This document shows, in pieces, positions 8,622-17,483 of a DNA stretch of 64,000 nt (position 1 is the stretch's first letter; each line of letters begins with the position of its first letter). Source of the stretch: Microbacterium testaceum StLB037. Lineage in GTDB: Bacteria > Actinomycetota > Actinomycetes > Actinomycetales > Microbacteriaceae. The DNA is taken from NCBI RefSeq assembly GCF_000202635.1, contig NC_015125.1, positions 3,534,001 through 3,598,000 on the forward strand, in the 5' to 3' direction. The translations under genes were made by a program, and so were the position numbers. The notes under the pieces are model-generated. The model saw nothing but the letters and a program-made list of their open reading frames with translations, made no database searches and was not told the origin of the DNA.

Positions 8622-9341
8622 GTGATCGATGAAGCGAGCAAGCGCCGCCGGGTGCTCCTGAAGCTGTCGGGTGAGGCGTTCGGCGGAGGCCAGCTGGGAG
8701 TCAATCCCGACGTGGTCAGCCAGATCGCACGGGAGATCGCGGAGGCGGTCGATCGCGTCGAGATCGCGATCGTCGTGGGTGGAGGCAACTTCTTCCGCGG
8801 GGCCGAGCTGAGCCAGCGCGGCATGGACCGCGGGCGTGCCGATTACATGGGAATGCTCGGCACCGTGATGAACGCCCTCGCCCTCCAGGACTTCCTCGAG
8901 CAGGCGGGTGCCGCGACGCGCGTGCAGTCGGCGATCTCGATGACCCAGGTGGCGGAGCCCTACATTCCGCGCCGCGCCGTGCGCCATCTCGAGAAGGGCC
9001 GCGTCGTGATCTTCGGTGCCGGCGCGGGACTCCCGTACTTCTCCACCGACACCGTGGCCGCCCAGCGTGCTCTCGAGATCGGTGCCGTCGAGGTGCTGGT
9101 GGCGAAGAACGGCGTCGACGGCGTCTACACGGCCGACCCGCGCGTCGACCCGACCGCGACGAAGCTGGATCACCTCACCTACAACGATGCGCTCCAGAAG
9201 GGCCTGAAGGTCGTGGACTCGACCGCCTTCAGCCTGTGCATGGACAACGGCATCGACATGCGCGTGTTCGGGATGGAGCCCGAGGGCAACGTCACCCGCG
9301 CGCTGCTCGGCGACACGATGGGCACGCTCGTCACGGCGTGA
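8622..9341 (+). CDS. pyrH: UMP kinase
   Basis: 239 residues; phosphorylates UMP to UDP in pyrimidine synthesis and usually works as a hexamer. GTG start at 8622 follows GAGAGGA; a TAGTTT hexamer at 8592-8597 is a likely -10. Amino-acid-kinase fold: [15 protein letters not shown] at the N-terminus, [29 protein letters not shown] segment near residue 145 ([20 protein letters not shown]) and [13 protein letters not shown]. Confidence 0.96.
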   Translation: MIDEASKRRRVLLKLSGEAFGGGQLGVNPDVVSQIAREIAEAVDRVEIAIVVGGGNFFRGAELSQRGMDRGRADYMGMLGTVMNALALQDFLEQAGAATRVQSAISMTQVAEPYIPRRAVRHLEKGRVVIFGAGAGLPYFSTDTVAAQRALEIGAVEVLVAKNGVDGVYTADPRVDPTATKLDHLTYNDALQKGLKVVDSTAFSLCMDNGIDMRVFGMEPEGNVTRALLGDTMGTLVTA

Positions 9342-9415
9342 CCCGCCGCGTGGGCCCGGGTCTCGGGCCCACGCGCGACTAGACTGAGATGTCAGTCCCA
9401 ACGAATGGAGTCACC

Positions 9416-9970
9416 GTGATCGCCGATGTCCTCGCCGATGCCGGAGCGCGCATGGATCGCGCCGTGGAGGCCGCCAAGGAGGACTTCGCGACCGTCCGTA
9501 CCGGGCGCGCGAACCCCCAGATGTTCCAGAAGGTCCTCGTCGACTACTACGGCTCGCCGACGCCGCTCGCGCAGCTCGCTTCGCTCAACAACCCCGAGGC
9601 GCGCACGCTCGTCATCAACCCGTACGACAAGTCGGCGCTGAAGGCGATCGAGCAGGCGATCCGCGACATGCCGAACCTGGGCGTGAACCCCACGAACGAC
9701 GGCAACATCGTGCGCATCACGATGCCCGAGCTCACGGAGGAACGCCGCAAAGAGTACGTCAAGCTCGTGCGCGGCAAGGGCGAGGACGCGAAGGTCCAGA
9801 TCCGCAACCTCCGCCGCAAGGCCAAGGACGACCTCGACGCGCTGAAGAGCGACGTCGGTGAAGACGAGTTGGTCCGCGCCGAGAAAGAGCTCGACGGCGT
9901 CACGCGCGCGCACGTCGACCAGATCGACGAGGCGCTCAAGCGCAAAGAGGCCGAGCTTCTCGAGGTCTGA
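9416..9970 (+). CDS. frr: Ribosome recycling factor
   Basis: 184 residues from a GTG at 9416 preceded by GGAG (9407-9410) at five bases; this gives the usual family length. An in-frame ATG at 9389 would add nine residues but has no ribosome site. Splits post-termination ribosomes with EF-G. Recognisable motifs: [51 protein letters not shown]. Lies in the classic pyrH-frr-cdsA order. Confidence 0.96.
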   Translation: MIADVLADAGARMDRAVEAAKEDFATVRTGRANPQMFQKVLVDYYGSPTPLAQLASLNNPEARTLVINPYDKSALKAIEQAIRDMPNLGVNPTNDGNIVRITMPELTEERRKEYVKLVRGKGEDAKVQIRNLRRKAKDDLDALKSDVGEDELVRAEKELDGVTRAHVDQIDEALKRKEAELLEV

Positions 9971-9975
9971 CGTCC

Positions 9976-11028
9976 ATGTCCGATGACTCCACACGCGACG
10001 ACGCCGATCCGCACACCGGTGCGGCCGGTCGTCGTCGCGTCGACGGGTCCCGGCGGTCGCCGGCGACCGGCGAGGGCGTGACGGCCATCGAGTCGCAGTT
10101 GCGATCCATGCGAACGGATGCCGAGCAGCACATCGCCCAAGCGCGAGCGGAGTTCGACCAGGCGAACGAGCGGATCAAGCAGCGCACGGGCCGCGACCTC
10201 ATCCTGGCCACGCTGATCGGCGTGTCCATCGGCGTCGTCGTCATCGCCTCGCTCATCTTCTTCAAGTGGCTGTTCGTGCTGTTCGCCGCGGCGGCCGTGG
10301 GGCTGGCGATCTTCGAGTTCTCGCGCGCGCTGCAAGCGGCCGGGCGACGCGTCGACATCGTGCCGCAACTGGGGTTGGGTCTTCTCCTGCTCCTCAGCGG
10401 CTTCCTCGCGGGCCTGTGGGTGCACTGGGTCGCCGCCATCGCCTCCGTCGTCGTGGTGATCGTCTGGCGACTGGTCGGGCAGATGTTCGCGCGGGACGGC
10501 CGGACGCGGGCGGACGTCCTCGGAGACGTCCTCGTCGCCGGTTTCCTTCAGCTCTATCTGCCGTTCCTCGGCAGCTTCGCGACGATTCTGCTGTCGGAGG
10601 ACCGGGGGGAGTGGTGGGTCCTCGCCTTCCTGATCGTCGCGGTCGTCTCCGATACCGGTGCGTACGTGTCCGGTCTCACCTTCGGGCGCGGAGGGCGGCA
10701 TCCCATGGCGCCGCGCATCAGCCCGAAGAAGACGTGGGAGGGCTTCGCCGGAGCCTGCGTCGCCGCTCTGGTGGCCGGGGTTTTGCTCGCGGCGTTCATG
10801 CTCCACATCCCCTGGTGGGCGGGGTTGATCTTCGGCGGCGTCGTCCTCGCCACGGCGACGGTCGGCGACCTGGGCGAGTCCATGCTCAAGCGCGACCTCG
10901 GCATCAAGGACATGAGTTCCTGGCTGCCCGGGCACGGCGGTGTCCTCGACCGTCTGGACTCGATCCTCCCGTCGGCGATCGCCGCACTCGCCATGTTCTA
11001 TCTGCTCGCCCCGCTGGGAGTGTCATGA
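9976..11028 (+). CDS. cdsA: Phosphatidate cytidylyltransferase
   Basis: 350 residues. Makes CDP-diacylglycerol from phosphatidic acid and CTP in the membrane. A hydrophilic N-terminal extension of about 70 residues precedes at least seven hydrophobic segments. The C-terminal CDS signature is intact: SPKKTWEGFAGA, then GDLGESMLKRDLGIKDMSSW and LPGHGGVLDRLDS. It begins five bases after frr and overlaps the next gene by ATGA. Confidence 0.94.
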   Translation: MSDDSTRDDADPHTGAAGRRRVDGSRRSPATGEGVTAIESQLRSMRTDAEQHIAQARAEFDQANERIKQRTGRDLILATLIGVSIGVVVIASLIFFKWLFVLFAAAAVGLAIFEFSRALQAAGRRVDIVPQLGLGLLLLLSGFLAGLWVHWVAAIASVVVVIVWRLVGQMFARDGRTRADVLGDVLVAGFLQLYLPFLGSFATILLSEDRGEWWVLAFLIVAVVSDTGAYVSGLTFGRGGRHPMAPRISPKKTWEGFAGACVAALVAGVLLAAFMLHIPWWAGLIFGGVVLATATVGDLGESMLKRDLGIKDMSSWLPGHGGVLDRLDSILPSAIAALAMFYLLAPLGVS

Positions 11029-11600
11029 CTGAAACGCCGATCGACGACCGCACGACGAGCACGCTCTTCCCCGACGCCCCCGGGCGAACGAAGGGGTACG
11101 AGAAGCGCGCCGTCGATCAGTTCTTGTCCCGCGCACGCGAGGCCTTCGAATCCGACGCGGAGGGGACTCTCCGCTCGACGGAGGTCCGCGCCACCGCGTT
11201 CCCGCTGGTCCGCGGGGGCTATGCGATCGCCCCGGTCGACGCAGCGCTCGGTCGCGTCGAAGACGCCTTCGCCGCGCGCGAGCGCGAGCACGCGCTCTCC
11301 CGCCTCGGCGCCCGTGCCTGGGTGGCCGAGACGCGCGACACCGCGCAGGTCGTCCTCGACCGACTTCAGCGTCCGCGAGGCCACCGTTTCGATCGCGTCG
11401 GCTTCCTGCGCTACGGGTACCGCGTCGACGAGGTGGATGTCGCGGCCGACCGGATCGCGCGCTATCTGGCCGCGGGCGATCCGATCACCGCGGAGCAGGT
11501 GCGCTCCGTCGCGTTCCGCATGGAGCGCGGGGGGTATCGCGAGCAGCAGGTGGATGCCGTGCTCGACGCTGTCGTCGAGGTCATGCTCGCTATCGGTTGA
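11025..11600 (+). CDS. DivIVA-domain protein
   Basis: 191 residues from an ATG overlapping the cdsA stop. Three DivIVA-like short motifs can be read: GYEKRAVDQFLSRAREAFES (about 23-42), GYAIAPVDAALGRVEDAF (about 65-82) and GYRVDEVDVAADRIARYL / GYREQQVDAVLDAVVEVM. DivIVA proteins sense membrane curvature and organise poles and septa; this short form lacks a long coiled coil, so a polar scaffold role is uncertain. The position after cdsA is common in Microbacteriaceae. Confidence 0.8.
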   Translation: MTETPIDDRTTSTLFPDAPGRTKGYEKRAVDQFLSRAREAFESDAEGTLRSTEVRATAFPLVRGGYAIAPVDAALGRVEDAFAAREREHALSRLGARAWVAETRDTAQVVLDRLQRPRGHRFDRVGFLRYGYRVDEVDVAADRIARYLAAGDPITAEQVRSVAFRMERGGYREQQVDAVLDAVVEVMLAIG

Positions 11601-11655
11601 TGCACATCCCGCACACGTCGCACCCACCGCACGGCATCGGTAGACTCGGAGAACT

Positions 11656-12360
11656 GTGACTTCCGGATCCGACCTCACACGTGCGTCGTCCCGCCACGTA
11701 TCGCGCCGCGGCGCGGCCACGGGGGACGTCGTTCCCCCCGCGCTCCCGCACCGCCGGACGCCGCGGTGGTCTCGTCGGCGTGGAGTCGTCGGTGCGTTCG
11801 CCGGCTGCGCTGCGCTTCTGTTCGCCGCCGCGTACGTGGGGCCTATGGGTGCGGTGGTCTCCCGCGCGCAGGCCGAGGAGCCGAAGACGGTGACCTTGTT
11901 CGCCGAAGGCCTCAACGACACCCAGGAGGTGTCGACGTCCGGTGAGCGCGAAGCTCCCACCCTCGATCGGGCGAGCTACAACGTCTACGTCAAGCCGAAG
12001 CCCACTCCGACGCCGACCCCGACGCCGCGCGAGCAGGGCTCGTCGGACGGCGGGGGAGGCGGGCCGCTGTTCTACACCGGTGGGGGCGCTCCCGCCGAGT
12101 GGATGGCAGCCGCGGGCATCTCCGAGGCGGACATGGGCTACGTCGACTACATCGTGAGCCGCGAGAGCGGGTGGAACCCGAACGCGACGAACCGCTCCTC
12201 GGGGGCGTGCGGACTCGTGCAGGCTCTTCCGTGCAGCAAGGTCCCCGGTAACGGCTACGACCCGGTGGACAATCTGCGCTGGGCGACCGGTTACGCGACG
12301 GGTCGTTACGGCAGCTGGGCCGGCGCCTACGCCTTCTGGACCAGCAACCATTGGTGGTGA
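11656..12360 (+). CDS. Secreted lytic-transglycosylase-like protein
   Basis: 234 residues, GTG start at 11656; TAGACT at 11641-11646 lies nine bases upstream with CGGAGAA between. A basic N-terminus is followed by a hydrophobic segment (about 38-62: VVGAFAGCAALLFAAAYVGP), then a Pro/Thr linker (PKPTPTPTPTP). The C-terminal 85 residues resemble the SLT-like domain of aggregation-promoting factor/transglycosylase proteins: YIVSRESGWNPNATNRSSGA with the likely catalytic Glu, and GYATGRYGSWAGAYAFW. Probably cleaves peptidoglycan outside the membrane. Confidence 0.8.
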   Translation: MTSGSDLTRASSRHVSRRGAATGDVVPPALPHRRTPRWSRRRGVVGAFAGCAALLFAAAYVGPMGAVVSRAQAEEPKTVTLFAEGLNDTQEVSTSGEREAPTLDRASYNVYVKPKPTPTPTPTPREQGSSDGGGGGPLFYTGGGAPAEWMAAAGISEADMGYVDYIVSRESGWNPNATNRSSGACGLVQALPCSKVPGNGYDPVDNLRWATGYATGRYGSWAGAYAFWTSNHWW

Positions 12361-12369
12361 GTGGCATCC

Positions 12370-12657
12370 ATGCCCCGCTCACGCAAACGCCGTCCGGATC
12401 CTCGCCACGGCGATGACTCGCTCGATCGCCTGATCGCCGGGTGGAAGCGCAGCGAGATCAAGCGCGGTATCGAGTGGACCGTGCAGCCGATCTCGGCGCC
12501 ACAGGCGCAGAAGGAGTATCGCTGCCCGGGCTGCGGACGGGCGGTCGAACCCGGTGTCGCGCACGTCGTGGTGTGGCGCGCCGACGGCGTCCTGGGTGAT
12601 GCGGCCGATCTGGCCGCGCGTCGACACTGGCACACTCCGTGTTGGAGGATTGCGTGA
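12370..12657 (+). CDS. Small conserved actinobacterial protein with CxxC...HxxxC zinc-like motif
   Basis: 95 residues from ATG 12370 (a GTG at 12361 is possible). Basic N-terminus MPRSRKRRPDPRHGDDSL, then a C-terminal half with CPGC at about residue 55 and HWHTPCW near the end, which together could bind zinc. No recognised enzymatic domain. It overlaps the next gene (TGATG), so the two are likely co-translated. Function unknown. Confidence 0.72.
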   Translation: MPRSRKRRPDPRHGDDSLDRLIAGWKRSEIKRGIEWTVQPISAPQAQKEYRCPGCGRAVEPGVAHVVVWRADGVLGDAADLAARRHWHTPCWRIA

Positions 12658-13373
12658 TGGAGATCCGCGGACCCGTCCTGCTCCCGGCACGACGCGAAGA
12701 CATCGACCTGCAGACCGTCGACGGACTGACCCTCGTCGGCGAACTCGCGCTTCCTGTCGATCGCGACCCCGTCGCGACGCTCGTGACGCTTCACCCTCTG
12801 CCGACCGCCGGCGGCTTCATGGACTCGCACATCCTGCGGAAGGCCGCGGGACGCCTGCCGGCCCTCGCCGACCTCGCCGTGCTGCGCTTCAACACGCGCG
12901 GCACGACGTCACCGCGCGGAACGAGCGAGGGCGCCTTCGACGGGGGAGCGGCAGAGGTGTTCGACGTCGCCGCGGCGATGGATCTCGTGCGCGAGCGCGG
13001 TCTGCCCCGGCCGTGGCTCGTCGGCTGGTCGTTCGGCACCGAGCTGGCGCTGAAGTACGGCCGTGATCACGACATCGAGGGCGTTATTCTGCTCTCTCCG
13101 CCCCTCCACCGCGCCACCGCGGACGAGGTCGCCGCCTGGGGTGGCGACACGCGCCGGGTCGTCGTGCTGGTACCGGAGTTCGACGACTACCTGCGCCCGG
13201 ACGAGGCCCGTGAGCGGTTCGCGTCGATCCCGCACGCGACGCTGATCGCCGTCGAGGGCGGCAAGCATCTCTGGGTCGGCGAGACCCAGACGCGCCGCGT
13301 CCTCACCGAGATCGTCGCGGCCGTGAACCCCGACGCGTTGCCGCTCCCGACCGAATGGGACGACGACCTCTGA
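12657..13373 (+). CDS. Alpha/beta hydrolase
   Basis: 238 residues from ATG 12657 with GGAGGA at 12644-12649. Alpha/beta-hydrolase fold of the COG2945-like type: LVTLHPLPTAGGFMDSHIL near residue 40, LRFNTRGTTSPRGTSEG, nucleophile elbow LVGWSFGTELAL, and a late His in VEGGKHLWVGE. No signal peptide, so cytoplasmic. Substrate unknown. Confidence 0.85.
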   Translation: MEIRGPVLLPARREDIDLQTVDGLTLVGELALPVDRDPVATLVTLHPLPTAGGFMDSHILRKAAGRLPALADLAVLRFNTRGTTSPRGTSEGAFDGGAAEVFDVAAAMDLVRERGLPRPWLVGWSFGTELALKYGRDHDIEGVILLSPPLHRATADEVAAWGGDTRRVVVLVPEFDDYLRPDEARERFASIPHATLIAVEGGKHLWVGETQTRRVLTEIVAAVNPDALPLPTEWDDDL

Positions 13374-13377
13374 GCCG

Positions 13378-14451
13378 TCAGCGTTCGTTCTGTCGCGGGA
13401 TGATGACCTCGCGATAGATGATCAGGATGCTCGCCGCCACCGGGATCGCGATGAGCGCGCCCAACAGGTTGAGCAAGGCGCCACCCGCGAGGGCGGAGAT
13501 CACCACGACCGCCCCCGGAACCGACACGGCGCGGTTCATGATGCGCGGGGAGATGACGTACGCCTCGATCTGCATGTAGATCAGATAGTAGATCAGGGCG
13601 ATGATCGCGATGGTCGGCGAGCCCAGTCCCGGAATCAGGCACGTCAGCACGATGATCGTGGACCCGGTCAGGGTGCCGACGAGCGGGATCAGCGAGAAGA
13701 AGAACGCCACGACCGCGAGGACGGCCGGGAACGGGGCGTTGATGATGCTCAGGAAGATGGCGCTCAGGATGCCGTTGATCACACCCAGGCTGACCTGGCC
13801 CATGACGTAGTAGCCCACCGAATCCGTGATCTTCTCGGCGAGTTCGATGAAGCGCGCGCGCTTGGACGCGGGCACGAGCTGGTAGACCGCGGACTTCAAG
13901 GACGGAGTGGATGCCGTGAAGTAGATCGTGAGGATCAACACGATGAAGGCGCCGCCGAGGCCCGCCGCGATGGCACCGCCGAAGGTCAGCAGGCTGTTGC
14001 CGATCATCGTCGAGATGGACCCGACGTCGAGCGTGGAGAACCAGTGCTGGATGCCGGCCCACACCTCGTCCAGCCGGAGCCACGGGAAGTTGGCCGAGGC
14101 CCAGTCCTGGGCGCCCAGGACGATCTCGTTCCACCGGCCGGGTCGGAAGAGCTGTTCGATCTGTGCCACGAGTTGCGTGATCTGGCTCACGATGATCGGG
14201 ACGACCATGAAGATGATGCCCGCGAAGATCCCGAGTACGCCGAGGATCGTCGCGAGGACGGCAGCCCAGCGGGGGAGTCCTCGCCGCTCGAGGAAGGAGA
14301 CGACCGGATCGAGGCCGAGCGAGAGGAACAGCGCGGTGCCGACGTACAGCAGGATCGTCGAGAGGTTCTCGACGCTGCCGATGAGCAAGAGCCCGACGCC
14401 GACGCCGAGCGTCGCGAGCAGCGCGACCCGGAAGGGGTTGTGGATCTTCAT
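13378..14451 (-). CDS. AI-2E family transporter (permease)
   Basis: 357 residues with about eight hydrophobic segments in the AI-2E/PerM layout: two N-terminal segments, a soluble stretch (about 75-150), then a C-terminal bundle including GQVSLGVINGILSAIFLSII and FFFSLIPLVGTLTGS. Family members export small molecules or ions (Na+/H+ exchange in some); AI-2 export is not implied for this one. Leadered: GGAGGCGGGAG upstream, with TATCCT near 14501-14506 as a possible -10. Convergent with the hydrolase. Confidence 0.88.
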   Translation of the reverse strand: MKIHNPFRVALLATLGVGVGLLLIGSVENLSTILLYVGTALFLSLGLDPVVSFLERRGLPRWAAVLATILGVLGIFAGIIFMVVPIIVSQITQLVAQIEQLFRPGRWNEIVLGAQDWASANFPWLRLDEVWAGIQHWFSTLDVGSISTMIGNSLLTFGGAIAAGLGGAFIVLILTIYFTASTPSLKSAVYQLVPASKRARFIELAEKITDSVGYYVMGQVSLGVINGILSAIFLSIINAPFPAVLAVVAFFFSLIPLVGTLTGSTIIVLTCLIPGLGSPTIAIIALIYYLIYMQIEAYVISPRIMNRAVSVPGAVVVISALAGGALLNLLGALIAIPVAASILIIYREVIIPRQNER

Positions 14452-14624
14452 GCCGGGGACTCCCGCCTCCTGCGGCCCTGGCCGCGTCCGTCCCGCCAGG
14501 ATACTGAGCCGTCGGGCACGTCGCCCACATGGTCCTCGCCGAGAACTTTCAGGAGTCCTCCGATAGTCTGAAACGTCGATTCTTCGGCGACCACCCGAGT
14601 CGCCGATTGGGGATGGTGCATAGC

Positions 14625-16490
14625 GTGAGATTCGTCTGGGCCGTGGTGGCGTTCATCATCGCCGCCGTCATGATCGGTGCGGGCATCGCCCAGCGCACCG
14701 TTTTCCAAGGTCCCGCGGAGGCATCGGAATCGATCCGAACGGATCAATCGACCGCGTACACGATGATCGACGGCGCCGTGCTCGGCAAGCTCCCGGGGGC
14801 GCAGACGCTGCGCGTCGAAGGAAGCTCCACCGTGTTCGTGGCGTACGGCCGCACGGAGGACATGCGCGCCTGGCTCGCGGATGCCGAGTACACCTCGGTG
14901 ACGACGGCCGACGAGGGCGCCATGCAGACCTCGGTGGTGCAGCCGACCGTGACGCCCACCGCCGGCGCGACTCCGAGCGCGACCGACACCACGGGGGGCA
15001 CCGACACGACGGGTGGCACCGACACCACCGGCACGACGGGCGCGCAGGCCTCCGGCGGCCGTTCGCCGGTCGGCTCCGACCTGTGGCTCGACGAGTTCGA
15101 GCAGCCCGGAGCACTGACGCAGACGCTGCAACTTCCCGCCGACATGAGCGTCCTCGTCGCCTCGGACGGAACGGCTCCGGCACCCTCGTCGATCACCCTC
15201 ACGTGGCCCGTCGACAACTCCACTCCCTGGGCGGGCCCGCTCATCGTGGGCGGGGGAGTCGTGCTGCTGATCGGCCTGGTCCTCTACGTCCTCGGCATCC
15301 GTCACGTCCGTCGTTCGCGGCGCCCGCGTCGGAAGGGATTGCCGTTGCCCGTCACCGAGCCCATCTCGATCGCGGATGCCGAGGACAAGGGCGTGATCAG
15401 CGAGACATCCCGCCGGCGGACGCTGGGGCGCGGACGTCGTTCGCTCATCGCCATCCCCGCCCTCGGAGTCTCCGCGGCCCTGTTCGCGGGGTGCTCGGCC
15501 GACGCATGGCCCCAGATCGCGGCCTCCGACTCGCCCAGCCCCTCCGCCACCGTCATCGTTCCGGAGGGGCAGTTCCCTCCCGCCGTGACCGAGGCGCAGG
15601 CGCAGCGCATCGTGTCGCGCATCTCGCAGACGGTCGCTCAGGCCGACGCGGCGATGGACGCCACCGCGGCGGAGACCCGTCTGACGGGTCCCGCCCTCGC
15701 GGAGCGCAAGACCAATTACACCCTCCGTGCGGCAATCCCTGATCGGCCCGCTCTGCCGGCCATCCCCGCGGAGCCGGTGCAGATCACCCTGCCGCAGACG
15801 ACGAACACGTGGCCGCGCACGGTCATGACGGTGGTGGAGTCGGACGACGCCAGTGCGCCCACGACGACCATCATGATGATGACGCAGGACGACCCCTGGT
15901 CGGAGTACCGCGCGTCCTACGTCGGCAACCTCGAGGCATCCACGAACCTGCCCGAGCTGGCGGCCCCGTACGTCGGCGCGACGCAGGTGCCGCCGGACTC
16001 GTCGTTCCTTGTGATGGCGCCGAACGAACTCGCGTCGGCCTACGCCGACCTCATCAACAACGGCCAGAACAGCGCGTCGTGGTCGAAGTTCGACACGGCC
16101 AACGATCTTCTGCTGCCCGCGATCGAGGACAACAAGAAGAAGCGCACGGACGAGCTCAACCAGACCGGTCAGGGCACGGCCGAGATCAGCTTCACCGCGG
16201 CGGCCGGTCCCACCGCCCCGATCGCGCTCGCCACGCTCGACACCGGCGCCATCGTGGCCGTCAACGTCTACGAGAGCGACACGGCGAAGCCGACGAACGC
16301 GGACGCGGTCATCAAGCTCGACAACAACCCCGCGGTCAAGGCGCTCACCGGCGTCGACCAGTCCGCGAAGGGCTTCACGACGACGTACTCGGATCAGATC
16401 TTCTTCTACGTCCCCAGCCAGGGGTCGAACGATCCGATCCGCCTCCTCGGTTACCGATCCAGCCTCCTCGAAGCGAAGGTGTCCCCGTGA
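14625..16490 (+). CDS. Large membrane protein with an internal lipobox-like segment, function unknown
   Basis: 621 residues from GTG 14625 (an ATG at 14613 or 14529 is possible). An N-terminal membrane segment (FVWAVVAFIIAAVMIGAGIA) is followed by an extracytoplasmic part with a Thr/Gly-rich linker, a second membrane segment (about 208-228: LIVGGGVVLLIGLVLYVLGI) and a cytoplasmic basic stretch. A third hydrophobic segment ends in ALFAGC (Cys at about residue 290), exactly like a lipoprotein signal, and a 330-residue soluble domain follows. It looks like a fusion of a membrane protein and a lipoprotein. It overlaps the thioredoxin-TPR gene by GTGA. Confidence 0.75.
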   Translation: MRFVWAVVAFIIAAVMIGAGIAQRTVFQGPAEASESIRTDQSTAYTMIDGAVLGKLPGAQTLRVEGSSTVFVAYGRTEDMRAWLADAEYTSVTTADEGAMQTSVVQPTVTPTAGATPSATDTTGGTDTTGGTDTTGTTGAQASGGRSPVGSDLWLDEFEQPGALTQTLQLPADMSVLVASDGTAPAPSSITLTWPVDNSTPWAGPLIVGGGVVLLIGLVLYVLGIRHVRRSRRPRRKGLPLPVTEPISIADAEDKGVISETSRRRTLGRGRRSLIAIPALGVSAALFAGCSADAWPQIAASDSPSPSATVIVPEGQFPPAVTEAQAQRIVSRISQTVAQADAAMDATAAETRLTGPALAERKTNYTLRAAIPDRPALPAIPAEPVQITLPQTTNTWPRTVMTVVESDDASAPTTTIMMMTQDDPWSEYRASYVGNLEASTNLPELAAPYVGATQVPPDSSFLVMAPNELASAYADLINNGQNSASWSKFDTANDLLLPAIEDNKKKRTDELNQTGQGTAEISFTAAAGPTAPIALATLDTGAIVAVNVYESDTAKPTNADAVIKLDNNPAVKALTGVDQSAKGFTTTYSDQIFFYVPSQGSNDPIRLLGYRSSLLEAKVSP

Positions 16491-17428
16491 GCACTCCCGC
16501 CCCCGGTTCCGTCCTGCGCGGTGCGGTCGACCTGTCGTCGCTGCGCAACCGCCCCACGCCCCCCGCTCCGTCCGCCGAGGGCCCCGCGTCCGCGGACGCC
16601 CCGGCGATACCGCTCGTCTTCGACGTCACCGACGCCACCTTCGGGGAGGTGCTCGAGCTCTCTCGGACGGTGCCCGTCGTCGTCGATCTGTGGGCCGAAT
16701 GGTGCGGGCCGTGCAAGCAGCTGAGCCCCATCCTCGAGAAGGGCGTGACCGAACTCGGCGGTCGTGTGGTGCTGGCGAAGGTCGACGTCGACGCCAATCC
16801 GCAGCTGGCGCAGGGATTCCGCGCGCAGTCCATCCCGATGGTGGTGGCGTTGGTGGCCGGTCAGCCCGTCCCCCTGTTCACCGGCGCCGTACCCGAGCAG
16901 CAGGTGCGCGAGGTCTTCGCGCAGCTTCTGCAGCTCGCCGCTCAGCACGGGGTCACCGGCACCGTGCCGACGGGCGAGGGGGCACCGGATGCCGACGAGC
17001 CCGCCGAAGCGCCCCTGCCGCCGCTCCACGCGGAGGCGTTCGCCGCGATCGAAGAGGGCGATTATCCTCGCGCGATCTCGGCGTACGAGCGTGCTCTCGC
17101 GGAAAACCCGCGCGACACGGAGGCGGCCGCGGGTCTCGGCCAGGTGCGCCTGTTGAACCGCGTGCAGGGCGCCGACCTCGCGCAGGCTCGTGCGGCTGCC
17201 GCTGCCGCTCCCACGGACGTCGAGGCGCAGTTCCTCGTGGCCGATCTCGACCTCGCCGGCGGTCACGTCGACGACGCGTTCGGGCGCCTGCTCGATCTTT
17301 TCGCGGCCCTCCCCGCGGAGGAGCGCGCTCCGGTGCGTGCGCGCCTGCTGGAGCTGTTCGGCATCGTCGGGGACGACGACGCCCGCGTCCTCCGCGCGCG
17401 GGGCCGCCTGGCATCCCTTCTCTTCTGA
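16487..17428 (+). CDS. Thioredoxin-TPR co-chaperone (YbbN/CnoX-like)
   Basis: 313 residues from a GTG overlapping the previous stop. Thioredoxin domain (about 45-150) with VVDLWAEWCGPCKQLSPIL, so both active-site cysteines are present, unlike E. coli CnoX. A tetratricopeptide region follows (about 180-310: AFAAIEEGDYPRAISAYERAL). YbbN/CnoX proteins hold oxidised clients for chaperones. No signal peptide, hence cytoplasmic. Ends at a bidirectional terminator shared with glgB. Confidence 0.87.
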   Translation: MSTPAPGSVLRGAVDLSSLRNRPTPPAPSAEGPASADAPAIPLVFDVTDATFGEVLELSRTVPVVVDLWAEWCGPCKQLSPILEKGVTELGGRVVLAKVDVDANPQLAQGFRAQSIPMVVALVAGQPVPLFTGAVPEQQVREVFAQLLQLAAQHGVTGTVPTGEGAPDADEPAEAPLPPLHAEAFAAIEEGDYPRAISAYERALAENPRDTEAAAGLGQVRLLNRVQGADLAQARAAAAAAPTDVEAQFLVADLDLAGGHVDDAFGRLLDLFAALPAEERAPVRARLLELFGIVGDDDARVLRARGRLASLLF

Positions 17429-17436
17429 CACGACAT

Positions 17437-17470
17437 GACGAAGGCCCCGTCCGAGGACGGGGCCTTCGTC
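17437..17470. terminator. Bidirectional hairpin between convergent genes
   Basis: A perfect 16-bp stem, left arm 17437-17452 and right arm 17455-17470, with a two-base loop. It lies between the stops of the thioredoxin-TPR gene and glgB. No strong T-tract follows on either side. Confidence 0.8.
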
Positions 17471-17483
17471 GTATCCGCGCCGG

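Noticed and set aside
9389..9415. Upstream ATG for frr
   Set aside because: No ribosome site; the GTG at 9416 has GGAG at good spacing and gives the normal 184-residue length.
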